64,000 nt of DNA from Fibrobacter sp. UWB5 (GTDB lineage: Bacteria; Fibrobacterota; Fibrobacteria; Fibrobacterales; Fibrobacteraceae). The position numbers and the translations under genes were made by a program. The notes under the pieces were generated by a model. It did no database searches and had not been told where the DNA came from. It saw only the letters and a program-made list of their open reading frames with translations. The stretch spans positions 124,001 through 188,000 of the forward strand of contig NZ_MWQH01000006.1 of assembly GCF_002210295.1 (NCBI RefSeq), written 5' to 3'. This document shows positions 40,790 to 48,666 of the stretch, one piece after another (the first letter of the stretch is position 1; each line of letters opens with the position of its first letter).

Positions 40790-43654
40790 TTATTTATCCA
40801 ATTTCTTCAGCAGCGAATCTAGACGGGTCGTCAATTGGATTGCCCCAAGATAACTCAAATGGTCCTCGTTGAACGCCATTTCGTCGGTATAGTCATGATC
40901 CCCCATTTTATTTTCATCCCATAAACGGAAATGAGGGTATTTCTGCTCCAAGTCTTTAATTTCTTCGATCAAAGCCGGGGCTTCGCTTCTACGGATTCCA
41001 TAGCGGCCAAAGGAACCTGTTTCTTTAAAAGCCGGACTTTGCGGGAAAATAATGCCCACGACAAAGATATCCCTTTCTTCGGCTGTTTTCAATATATTTA
41101 CCAAATGCTTTAAACTAGCGTAATAATTCTCCGACAGTTCCCTCATCCACGTGCTATCGTTATCGACAGAGGGGGCTGTTTCCCAATTGCCGGGCGGCTC
41201 GTAATTGTAACCGCGAGGCGCTATAAAGCGTTCCTGATAAGCCTCTAGACCCAAAGATTCTTCTGTCAGTCGTGCCAATTCTTCGGGCACGCTATCTTTC
41301 CAGAAATCATGGTTCTTGTCATAAACAAAGCCGGGGTAATTTGCGTATTCCTGAGAAAAGAAATTGTACGTACCGGTTTCGGAATGGTACCACAAGTCAA
41401 TATCCAAGGAGACAACGATATACTTCAATCTCTTGAAATGCGGCAGCACGTAGTTCGTCAACAGATAATCCGATGTCGCCATCATGTTCGGAACATTGGA
41501 AAGATTCAGCGCAAAGAAAGAGGTATCTAGACCGAGCGGAGCAATCGCATCTAGCGGTCTCGACGAGCCGAAAATGGCGACATTGGCCGTATCCTTGAAT
41601 TTCCACAGGAGTTCCATTTTATAGCGCAGAATAACCGATGCAACACTCCCCTGTGGCGTGAAATAGACGCCGGCGCTATCCACATTAATCGAGGAATCAT
41701 CTGCAACAAGGGGTTCCGAATAAACCCACATATTCGGATGCCAAAGTTCATCGCCTTCGGCAAGTTCCGTAAAACTGCTGTCTTGCAAATCAAGCAATAC
41801 GATTTTGCGGTGAGAGCCGTTCGTATTCACAAGAGTCGCAACAGCAAGATTCAAGTTGCCCGCCCATTCCGTATGGTCAAACGTGTAGCCCGCCGGTGCA
41901 CGGAAAGACTGAATCAATTTCCCTAAAGAATCCGTCACGAAAAGCCGTTCGTGAGTCGCATACCTTCCGCCGGCAAACTTACGCCCCGTAGAACTGCCGA
42001 AATCCAGGAACAGGGTGCGATTGGAGCCATCTTTTGAAAGCGAAACATTGCAGGCCTGTTCGCCATTGTACCAAACTGTATCGTGGTCCGAAACGCGAGC
42101 ACGCAAAAGTCGCGCGCCAGAAACAGCCAATCGGCCATCGGCACTGATTCCACCGTGGAACGCGCCATCGAACAGTTTTTGCGGAATACCGAATTTACCG
42201 TTTGCAAAAATCACTTGCCAAGTCGAAGTCGAGCGGAAGGCTGCTTCGTCTTTATTGTTCCCCGCATGGGTCACATACACAATGGCGGTGTCGCCGGATT
42301 CAAGCACACGCCAGCGCGGAATGGCGGCACTTTCGACATCGAGCTTGATCAGGTTAGAACCCTCTTCGTTCAAATCTCGCACATAAACCGCAGACTTGCC
42401 GTCAAGCCCCTCATACATCGTAGAAAAGGCGACATGGCTGCCATCAGGCGAAATATCGGGGTGGAACACATCGATCGAATCGACGATTTCTACAACAGAC
42501 AAAGTCCCGTTAGAATAATCAATGAAAGCGAGGTTTCCCGTAACATCGTTTCTAAAGGCAAGTTTGGTCTTATATGTATTGGTATGGGCGTATACCGACG
42601 ACGAATTCGCTAGCGGAGTAATCCTGCTCGAAGCGGCGCGGCCTGAACTCCCCATCCATAAGGCATCAGGAATATTACCGAAAACAAGGCGGAACCCGAC
42701 ATAATCACCACGAGTCGAAGAGGTGACCGAATAGACATCGCCGCGGGAATGCACAGAAATAGACGTAGCCTTGTTGCGGAAACTGCCGCCTTTAACGACG
42801 CGCTGCGCAAGCGCTCCCCCATCGGGCGAACCGACATAATTCATCACGAGAGTATCACGGAAATTTCCAAACCAGTCGTTCACCCATTCCAAGGCATTGC
42901 CCATCATGTCACACAATTCATCTTCGTCGGCCATAGAACAAACCGGGTGCAATTTATATTCGGAATTGTCAGCGGTCCAGGCTTTTTTGGCGTTCCAGTT
43001 CGATTTCGCGACAAGCATCCATTCCGCTTCTGTCGGCAAATGGTACGATTCAATCTCGGGATGGTATGCAAAACCCTCTAGATTGACACAGTGCTTTTCG
43101 GAATCAAATGACTTTGCCAAATAAGTATAAGCGGTATCAAGGCCTTCCTTTTTGCTGCGTTCATTGGCAAAAAGAACCGCATCGTAGAAGGTCAAATTCA
43201 CTGCCGGAAGTTTCTCGGAGGTACATTCCAGCGTAAGGCCCGCCGACGATTTCATGAGGGCGTTAAATTCGCTACAGGTGATTTCGTGCCTGGACACATA
43301 AAAATCGTAATTGAACTTCACCTTCATGGCCGGGCGTTCATTCACGCGCGCATCGGGCAAATTCGTGCCCAATTCGACGGTCAAATCGTTCGCATGAATC
43401 AAGATCAATTCGCGCGCCTTAAACAGGCTGTCAATTCGAGCGAGACTGTCTATGCGGGCAAGACTATCCTTCAGCAAGCTGTCTTTAATCAGACTGTCCC
43501 TCATGAGACTATCTTGCAAGAGACTATCACTGGGTTCAGGGATTACGAGCTCAATTTCTTCAGGAGCCTCTTCATCAGAGACTGCCGATTTTGAATTGGT
43601 ACAAGCAATTAGGACTAGCTGTAAAAACAGCAGTAAGAAAAATGTCCTTCTCAT
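40790..43654 (-). CDS. TIGR02171 family lipoprotein: FGE-like, beta-propeller and SGNH-like modules
   Basis: This 954-aa lipoprotein has lipobox LVLIAC (Cys18) and belongs to the large Fibrobacter paralogous family TIGR02171. A 40-residue DSLLKDSLARIDS-type repeat follows the anchor. Next is a formylglycine-generating-enzyme/SUMF1-like domain (about 95-325: FYVSRHEITCSEFNALM, LPTEAEWMLVAKSNW, MGNALEWVNDWFG, VVKGGSFRN). TolB-like propeller repeats follow (DVFHPDISPDGSHVAFS). The C-terminal region of about 250 aa ends in a DHLSYLGA motif like the catalytic Asp-His of SGNH hydrolases. Whether the FGE-like module is active cannot be judged by eye. Surface location is likely. Confidence 0.85.
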   Translation of the reverse strand: MRRTFFLLLFLQLVLIACTNSKSAVSDEEAPEEIELVIPEPSDSLLQDSLMRDSLIKDSLLKDSLARIDSLARIDSLFKARELILIHANDLTVELGTNLPDARVNERPAMKVKFNYDFYVSRHEITCSEFNALMKSSAGLTLECTSEKLPAVNLTFYDAVLFANERSKKEGLDTAYTYLAKSFDSEKHCVNLEGFAYHPEIESYHLPTEAEWMLVAKSNWNAKKAWTADNSEYKLHPVCSMADEDELCDMMGNALEWVNDWFGNFRDTLVMNYVGSPDGGALAQRVVKGGSFRNKATSISVHSRGDVYSVTSSTRGDYVGFRLVFGNIPDALWMGSSGRAASSRITPLANSSSVYAHTNTYKTKLAFRNDVTGNLAFIDYSNGTLSVVEIVDSIDVFHPDISPDGSHVAFSTMYEGLDGKSAVYVRDLNEEGSNLIKLDVESAAIPRWRVLESGDTAIVYVTHAGNNKDEAAFRSTSTWQVIFANGKFGIPQKLFDGAFHGGISADGRLAVSGARLLRARVSDHDTVWYNGEQACNVSLSKDGSNRTLFLDFGSSTGRKFAGGRYATHERLFVTDSLGKLIQSFRAPAGYTFDHTEWAGNLNLAVATLVNTNGSHRKIVLLDLQDSSFTELAEGDELWHPNMWVYSEPLVADDSSINVDSAGVYFTPQGSVASVILRYKMELLWKFKDTANVAIFGSSRPLDAIAPLGLDTSFFALNLSNVPNMMATSDYLLTNYVLPHFKRLKYIVVSLDIDLWYHSETGTYNFFSQEYANYPGFVYDKNHDFWKDSVPEELARLTEESLGLEAYQERFIAPRGYNYEPPGNWETAPSVDNDSTWMRELSENYYASLKHLVNILKTAEERDIFVVGIIFPQSPAFKETGSFGRYGIRRSEAPALIEEIKDLEQKYPHFRLWDENKMGDHDYTDEMAFNEDHLSYLGAIQLTTRLDSLLKKLDK

Positions 43655-43691
43655 AAAGCTCTATACCCCACAAATACTCCCCTTAAATATA

Positions 43692-43724
43692 AAATGACGG
43701 CTTCCGATAAAGAAGCCGTCATTT
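43692..43724 (-). terminator. Terminator of the PurO-like gene
   Basis: A 13-bp perfect stem (43692-43704 with 43712-43724, core AATGACGGCTTC) lies just beyond the stop of the gene at 43736, with A/T-rich flanks. Confidence 0.85.
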
Positions 43725-43735
43725 AAAAATGCGAA

Positions 43736-44470
43736 CTACTTGTTTTTGTTCACGATCAAGGTCTTGGCCTTGAATGTCTTCTTGTCGATCCACTTGACCA
43801 TCAAGGAGACCTTGTTGTCCTTGTTCAGGGCGGCCCAGTACTTCTTGAGCGTGTCTTCGGCGTTGTCAAAAATCGGCATCAGCTTCGGGAAGCCGTTGAA
43901 AGACGGAATCGGGCTGCCGTCGGTTTCGTAAGTGCTGATGAAGTGGCCGAGACCCGGCAGAGCCTTTTCGTATTCAAACGTCATGCGTTCGCAGCCGGCT
44001 TCTTCGCTGTTGTTGCGACTCTTGAGAATGGAGAGCTTGTACACAGCAGGCTGGGCGTTCTTGTAATGGATGCCCGAGATGCGCGGCGTGAAGTTCGGAG
44101 CGTCATCTTCATACTGGCGCGTAGCGAGAGCGCTTTCGAAGGTGCCGCCCAGCTTGATGGCGTTATAAATCGTATCGGTCTGGTCACCGTTGGTGATGAT
44201 CTGCACGTCGGCCGTGTGGCGGGCCGGGTAGTAGATAATCAGGTGCGGGTCGGTGAGCTTGGATTCGTCGAAGGCCTTCGTCTTCATGAAGCCGGTCTTG
44301 GCTTCCATTTCGAAAACGCGGTTACGGCTGTTCACGCTACGGCCCATAATCCAGTAGACCTGCACGTAGGACTTGCCGTCGGCGCTTTCGCCGAGCACAA
44401 TGCCACGACCAGGATACGGGTTATTGGAGAGGGCCTTGAAATTCTGTTTTGCTTCGTCTGTGTATTTCAT
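43736..44470 (-). CDS. IMP cyclohydrolase-like protein (PurO family)
   Basis: This 244-aa cytoplasmic protein belongs to the PurO-type IMP cyclohydrolase family, which closes FAICAR to inosine monophosphate in purine synthesis. The hallmark text is at the N-terminus: NNPYPGRGIVLGESADGKSY followed by YWIMGRSVNSRNRVF. GISGIHY-like text (PRISGIHYKNAQPAVYKLSI) and HFISTYETDGSPIPSF follow. PurO was described in archaea, where it replaces the PurH domain; bacterial homologues occur. Whether this organism also has purH cannot be seen here, so the enzymatic role is probable only. It stands alone with its own terminator. Confidence 0.8.
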   Translation of the reverse strand: MKYTDEAKQNFKALSNNPYPGRGIVLGESADGKSYVQVYWIMGRSVNSRNRVFEMEAKTGFMKTKAFDESKLTDPHLIIYYPARHTADVQIITNGDQTDTIYNAIKLGGTFESALATRQYEDDAPNFTPRISGIHYKNAQPAVYKLSILKSRNNSEEAGCERMTFEYEKALPGLGHFISTYETDGSPIPSFNGFPKLMPIFDNAEDTLKKYWAALNKDNKVSLMVKWIDKKTFKAKTLIVNKNK

Positions 44471-44496
44471 GGCCCGAAATATAGAAAAACTATTAG

Positions 44497-45456
44497 TTAT
44501 TCATATTGCGGAGCAGGGCCGGGAACCACCTCATACACAGTCTCCTTTTGTAGGTAAGGAGTGTGCGCAAAGTACTTGATGTCCGCGTCCCTCGCCTCTA
44601 TATCGAACCAAATGTCGTTAACGCACTTGCACGCAGTTGGAAGCATCGCCGTGACATCGATTCTTAGCGTATCGCCAAAACGCCCCACGTCCATCATCAC
44701 CTTGTCAAACCCGCAATAGCCAGCCATTTTCGGAATCATCAACCGGTATTTGCCGTCCTCGTTATACAGATAGGCCAACGGTGAATCTTCCGTACTCTCT
44801 TTCAGCAAGATCGTTTTCATGGAAAGGTTTTCGTAGCAGCCCTTGAAGAACATCCTTACTTCACGAGATAAATCCTGTTCTTCTGCGGTAGAACCGGCTT
44901 CAGAAACAAGCTGTTCAGCAGAATCCGGCTCAACTTCGTTAGACGGATTTTCAGGCACAACCTTCTGCAAAGGAATGACACGATAACCATCATACTTCGT
45001 GTACTTCACGTTTTCAAAAGTCGAATCGAATTTTACCTCAAACGTCACCTTTCTCGGACAGATACAATCAAGCTGCATTTCGTCGTGCTCAATTTTCGGA
45101 TCGACAAAGAGAGTGTCCCCCTCTGCAACCACATCGACATCCACGATATAGGAACTGCAACCCAAGACAATATTTTCAATGGTAACAAGAGCATATTCTT
45201 CGCTATTGGCGGGGTAAATCATTGATATATTCTTATCCAAATCCGAAGTTCCGTCTTCGACTACAGACAAATTTTCATTCAAATCGGTTGCTTCATTTTC
45301 AGATTCCTGAGCACGAAGACCGTAAACGCATTGTGCACTCAGATTCCTCACCTGATTTTGAGGAATCGAGGATTGAACCGATCCCGTCAAAGACGAATCA
45401 TCCGAGCAAGCAATAAACATAAGCGAGAATGCTGCAGTAGTGAAAATCTTATTCAT
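44497..45456 (-). CDS. Cys-rich lipoprotein, unknown
   Basis: This 319-aa predicted lipoprotein has signal MNKIFTTAAFSLMFIACSDD (Cys17). The mature part has acidic linkers (ENEATDLNENLSVVEDGTSD, EVEPDSAEQLVSEAGSTAEE) and several cysteines, including CIC (HDEMQLDCICPRKVTFEVKF) and CKC (PTACKCVNDIWFDIEARD). These echo the CQC of the lipoprotein at 30620-31399, so the two may be distant paralogues. GAAGGAG lies before the ATG. No known family is recognised. Confidence 0.6.
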   Translation of the reverse strand: MNKIFTTAAFSLMFIACSDDSSLTGSVQSSIPQNQVRNLSAQCVYGLRAQESENEATDLNENLSVVEDGTSDLDKNISMIYPANSEEYALVTIENIVLGCSSYIVDVDVVAEGDTLFVDPKIEHDEMQLDCICPRKVTFEVKFDSTFENVKYTKYDGYRVIPLQKVVPENPSNEVEPDSAEQLVSEAGSTAEEQDLSREVRMFFKGCYENLSMKTILLKESTEDSPLAYLYNEDGKYRLMIPKMAGYCGFDKVMMDVGRFGDTLRIDVTAMLPTACKCVNDIWFDIEARDADIKYFAHTPYLQKETVYEVVPGPAPQYE

Positions 45457-45633
45457 AATCTAGCTCCTTCTGTTTTTCATTTTTTCAAAAAAAATTTGAT
45501 CAAATGAGGTGTAACTTTATACCTATAATATACGCTAGATTTTTTCAAAAATCAATGTTTTTATTATACAAAAATTCGCTTTTTGTATCAAAATCAAAGA
45601 TTTTTGTAGTAAATCATTACATCTTAATCTCTA

Positions 45634-45654
45634 TATTATACACGCTGTATAATA
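45634..45654. promoter_or_regulatory. Perfect inverted repeat, possible operator
   Basis: TATTATACA and TGTATAATA are perfect 9-base arms around CGC. The arms contain TATAAT on both strands, so it could be an operator over overlapping -10 boxes. It lies between the lipoprotein gene at 44497 and the gene ending at 45685. The rest of 45457-45684 is AT-rich without a gene that I trust; it contains two TTTTTGTAT-like phrases. Confidence 0.45.
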
Positions 45655-45660
45655 CAAAGA

Positions 45661-45686
45661 AATTAGGTGCAGAAGCACACCTAATT
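45661..45686 (-). terminator. Hairpin overlapping the stop of the 45685 gene
   Basis: AATTAGGTG (45661-45669) pairs with CACCTAATT (45678-45686). On the minus strand it is followed by TCTTTGTAT. It probably ends the gatB transcript. Confidence 0.6.
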
Positions 45687-45999
45687 AACGTTTCGGGTTG
45701 TAATTGTTCATGAGCACCATGGCGACGGCAACGCAGAGCATCACCACGCTGCCGACAATGACTTGCTGGCGGTGGTTGTATTCGCGCTTGACGTAGCTGG
45801 GATTCTCTTCGTTGAGTTCCTGGAGGGTCGGGCCCTGGTTCAACTTGGTCGAGTCGACGCCGTACGTTTCCGCGATTTCTTCGTCGGTCATGTTCAGCGT
45901 ACTGACGTAAGCGCTGTCGTACTTGTCGAGCTTGTCTGCGGCAAAAGACGCCCCTGCGGACAGGAGCGCTATAACCACAACAAGAACGAACTTTCTCAT
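45685..45999 (-). CDS. Small exported membrane protein, unknown
   Basis: This 104-aa product has signal MRKFVLVVVIALLSAGASFA, a charged middle (DKLDKYDSAYVSTLNMTDEE) and one C-terminal membrane span (QVIVGSVVMLCVAVAMVLMN) with a short basic end. If the signal is cleaved it is a periplasmic domain with a C-terminal anchor. Its ATG overlaps the gatB stop by one base, so it is co-translated with gatB. No family is recognised and no link to amidotransferase function is evident. Confidence 0.6.
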   Translation of the reverse strand: MRKFVLVVVIALLSAGASFAADKLDKYDSAYVSTLNMTDEEIAETYGVDSTKLNQGPTLQELNEENPSYVKREYNHRQQVIVGSVVMLCVAVAMVLMNNYNPKR

Positions 46000-47453
46000 T
46001 ATTCCTTCGCGAGCTTGTCGAGGATCTGGTTCACGAGGCCCGGGTTGGCCTTGCCGCCGGACTTGCGCATGGTCATACCGACCAAGAAGCCCTTCAGAGC
46101 AACCTTGCCCGCCTTGAATTCGGCGAACTGGGCAGCGTTTTCGGCGCAGACGGCACGGACCACTTCTTCGATGGCTCCGGTGTCGGTCACCTGCACGAGG
46201 CCCTTTTCCTTCACGATAGCTTCAGGATCCTTGCCAGTTTCAAACATTTCGGCGAAGACCGTCTTTGCAATCTTACCGTTGATGGTGTTGTCGGCAATCA
46301 GGTTCACGAGCTTGCACAGGTCTTCGGGCTTGATCTTGAGGGCGCTGAGGCCGCCTTCCAGTTCCTTCACCTTGGCGAGGAGTTCAGTAATCACCCAGTT
46401 GGCCAAGACCTTGCCGTTCTTGCAGTTCTTGGCGGCGGTGTCGTACCATTCGCTCACGTCGCGGTCTTCGGTGAGCACCATGGCGTCGTATTCGGAAACA
46501 CCGAAGTCGTCCATGAAGCGCTTGCGGCGGGCATCCGGCAGTTCCGGAAGCGTGCGGCGGATTTCTTCGACAAAGGCCGGGTCGGTCACGAGGCGGACCA
46601 TGTCCGGTTCCGGGAAGTACTTGTAGTCGTGAGCGTCTTCCTTGCTGCGGATGACGATGGTCTTGTCCGCGTTGGGGTCGTAACGCTTGGTGCACTGTTC
46701 CACTTCCTTGCCGGCATCGAGCGTCGATGCCTGGAGGTTCATTTCGCAGTAGAGAGCCTTTTCAAGGTTCGTGAAGCTGTTCAAGTTCTTGATTTCAGCA
46801 CGGATACCGAACGGAGCGTCTTCGCTGGCACGCAGAGAGATGTTGCCGTCGCAGCGCATGTTGCCGTTTTCCATGTTGGCGTTGGAAACGCGGGTGTATT
46901 CGAGAGTCTGCTTGATCTTCTTGAGGACCAGCACGGCTTCTTCGGGGCTACGGATATCCGGTTCGGTCACGATTTCGCAGAGCGGAGTGCCGCAGCGGTT
47001 CGCGTCGAAATGGGAATCGGTGGGGCTCATGTCGTGGATGAGCTTACCGGCATCTTCTTCCATGTGAATACGGGTAATGCCCACGCGCTTCTTGGTGCCG
47101 TCTTCCTTCACGATTTCGAGCCAGCCGTTCTTGCAAATCGGGTGGTCGTACACCGGAAGTCCGCCCGTCTGGGTAATCTGGTAGCCCTTCGGAAGGTCCG
47201 GGTAGAAGTAGTTCTTGCGGGTCCACATGGCGTTCAGGTCGATTTCGCAGTTCAGGGCAAGGCCCAGGCGAATCGCGTATTCCACCGCCTTCTTGTTCGG
47301 CACGGGCATGGCACCCGGCATACCGAGGCAAACGGGACAAACGTGCTTGTTCGGGGTCGTATTCACTTCGATTTCGCAGCCGCAGAACATCTTGGTTTTA
47401 GTCGCGAGCTGACAATGGATTTCAAGACCGATAACAGGACAATAATTGGACAT
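45999..47453 (-). CDS. gatB: Asp-tRNA(Asn)/Glu-tRNA(Gln) amidotransferase subunit B
   Basis: This is the tRNA-binding and transamidation subunit of GatCAB, which corrects Glu-tRNA(Gln) and/or Asp-tRNA(Asn). It is 484 aa, standard length. It begins YCPVIGLEIHCQLATKTKMF, has the zinc cysteines CGC and CPVC, the signature TRKNYFYPDLPKGYQITQ, EEDAGKLIHD, RCGTPLCEIVTEPD and NLNSFTNLEKAL, and ends in the YqeY-like tail domain (ALKGFLVGMTMRKSGGKANP). gatA and gatC are not in this window. A small membrane-protein gene overlaps its stop. Confidence 0.97.
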   Translation of the reverse strand: MSNYCPVIGLEIHCQLATKTKMFCGCEIEVNTTPNKHVCPVCLGMPGAMPVPNKKAVEYAIRLGLALNCEIDLNAMWTRKNYFYPDLPKGYQITQTGGLPVYDHPICKNGWLEIVKEDGTKKRVGITRIHMEEDAGKLIHDMSPTDSHFDANRCGTPLCEIVTEPDIRSPEEAVLVLKKIKQTLEYTRVSNANMENGNMRCDGNISLRASEDAPFGIRAEIKNLNSFTNLEKALYCEMNLQASTLDAGKEVEQCTKRYDPNADKTIVIRSKEDAHDYKYFPEPDMVRLVTDPAFVEEIRRTLPELPDARRKRFMDDFGVSEYDAMVLTEDRDVSEWYDTAAKNCKNGKVLANWVITELLAKVKELEGGLSALKIKPEDLCKLVNLIADNTINGKIAKTVFAEMFETGKDPEAIVKEKGLVQVTDTGAIEEVVRAVCAENAAQFAEFKAGKVALKGFLVGMTMRKSGGKANPGLVNQILDKLAKE

Positions 47454-47544
47454 AAAAACTCCGTATTATTTTACGGCATACAAAATAGAAAAAAGACAGG
47501 CTAAACAGCAGGAATTTTGAGTTTTTAGCCCTTAAAATCAGCTA

Positions 47545-47572
47545 TTGCAATTTCCTATGTTTTTACTATTTT
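47545..47572 (+). promoter_or_regulatory. Promoter of the YciO-type gene, leaderless configuration
   Basis: TTGCAA (47545-47550), 16 bases, TATTTT (47567-47572), then only six bases to the ATG at 47579. Transcription should start at or next to the A of the ATG; no ribosome site is present. Confidence 0.55.
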
Positions 47573-47578
47573 ATCGCC

Positions 47579-48172
47579 ATGCGTTTTGAAGTTCACCCTG
47601 TAAATCCGCAAGCGAGAATCGTGAAGCTTGCCGCTGCCGCCCTCGAAGACGACGGTCTTGTTCTCTACCCCACTGAATCTGGTTACGCGATTGGCTGCAA
47701 CGCCGAATCGCCCAAGGCAATCCACAAGCTTTATGCCCTCAAGAAGCCGATGAAGAAATTCTTCATGGCGCTCATCATCCCGGACATCCGTAAGGCCACC
47801 GATTACGCCCGCGTTGACAACTTTGCATTCAACATCATGAAGCCGCGCGTGCCTGGGCCGTACACCTTTATTTTGCCCGCTGACCCGCACATCGCCCGCC
47901 GCCTGGACGTCAAGCGCCCCGAAATTGGCGTGAGAATGCCGACGCACCCGTTCTTCAAGGAACTTTTCCAACATTTCGACAAGCCGATTCTGAGCACGGC
48001 CGCCAAGCTCACCGAAGAAGACATGTACGAGCCGGATGACATCTGGAAGACCTTCGAGCATTCCGTCGACATGATGGTCGACTGCGGCCCCATCGAAATC
48101 AATCCGACCAACATCATCAGTTTGATTGGGGATCAAGTCGAAGTCATCCGTGGCGATTTGCTGGATCCGTAA
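47579..48172 (+). CDS. Sua5/YciO/YrdC family protein, YciO type
   Basis: This 197-aa cytoplasmic protein has the YrdC fold. Relatives TsaC/Sua5 make threonylcarbamoyl-AMP for the t6A37 tRNA modification; YciO proteins are close but their role is less clear. Visible motifs are ARIVKLAAAALEDDGLVLYP, TESGYAIGCNAESPKAIHKL and the Lys-rich KKPMKKFFMALI, where Sua5 has KxRP. PGPYTFILPAD and EIGVRMPTHPFFKEL follow. The domain is full length without the Sua5 extension. Leaderless start inferred from promoter position. Calling it the t6A enzyme would need proof that no other Sua5/TsaC exists. Confidence 0.85.
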   Translation: MRFEVHPVNPQARIVKLAAAALEDDGLVLYPTESGYAIGCNAESPKAIHKLYALKKPMKKFFMALIIPDIRKATDYARVDNFAFNIMKPRVPGPYTFILPADPHIARRLDVKRPEIGVRMPTHPFFKELFQHFDKPILSTAAKLTEEDMYEPDDIWKTFEHSVDMMVDCGPIEINPTNIISLIGDQVEVIRGDLLDP

Positions 48173-48173
48173 A

Positions 48174-48251
48174 AAAGGGGGAAGCCTCCCCCTGGTTCGC
48201 ACTTCGTTGCTCTCCACCCTCTCGCCTAGGGGCTTAGCCCCTAAAACCCCA
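48174..48251. repeat. Interspersed repeat, copy 1
   Basis: About 78 bases, from AAAGGGGGAAGCCTCCCCCT through CGCACTTCGTTGCTC to TAGGGGCTTAGCCCCTA and AAACCCC. It contains two hairpins (GGGGG/CCCCC and TAGGGG/CCCCTA). A roughly 90% identical copy lies at 63438-63514. Confidence 0.8.
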
Positions 48252-48269
48252 AAAGCCACACGGATTAGA

Positions 48270-48290
48270 AATGCCTAACGGCATTTTTTT
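48270..48290 (+). terminator. Terminator after the YciO-type gene
   Basis: AATGCC pairs with GGCATT around TAAC, followed by five more Ts. A second TAAC-loop hairpin, GATTTTGC/GCAAAATC, follows near 48305-48324. Confidence 0.75.
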
Positions 48291-48330
48291 CGTCACACGA
48301 ATTCGATTTTGCTAACGCAAAATCTGTTTT

Positions 48331-48371
48331 CGATTGTCTTGCCGGGCTTGACCCGGCATCTCCTTTGATGC
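48331..48371 (-). repeat. REP-like palindrome, minus orientation
   Basis: TGCCGGG (48340-48346) pairs with CCCGGCA (48352-48358). Its flanks read, on the minus strand, GCATCAAAGGAGATGCCGGG, matching the copy at 49813-49849 and the ruvA-ruvB copy. Confidence 0.75.
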
Positions 48372-48564
48372 GTGCTAAAAAAGTCCTCACCAATTGAAAA
48401 TGCCCACGGCTCCAGAAAGTAAACGAAACTTGGCAACTTGTTGCCTTAGTTGAGTTATGCTCTATGAGTATAAGCTCGCCTCGCTCACATGGATTCGGCC
48501 TTCGGCCTCTAATGTTCGCTCGCCGACGTACTTTCCTCCGCTATCCTCAGCAGTTACTCTTATT

Positions 48565-48655
48565 CTGTCTTCCCGGCGAAGGCCGGGCGGACAGCACTTA
48601 GCACTTTTAGTGCTTAGTGCGCATGGCCACCAAGGTGGGATCTCCTTTCCCTGCC
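48565..48655. repeat. Degenerate REP-like element and hairpins
   Basis: CTGTC-TT-CCCGGC-GAAG-GCCGGG-CG-GACAG (48565-48594) is an extended palindrome related to the REP-like family. It is followed by GCACTTAGCACT/AGTGCTTAGTGC (near 48595-48621) and GGGATCTCCTTT. Bases 48372-48564 hold further short hairpins (for example GGCAAC/GTTGCC at 48432) and no gene. Confidence 0.55.
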
Positions 48656-48666
48656 GGAAAAAAGGA

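Noticed and set aside
45504-45713. 69-codon + strand open frame
   Set aside because: AT-rich, no ribosome site, overlaps the terminator and 3' end of the gene at 45685 and the palindrome; no recognisable protein.
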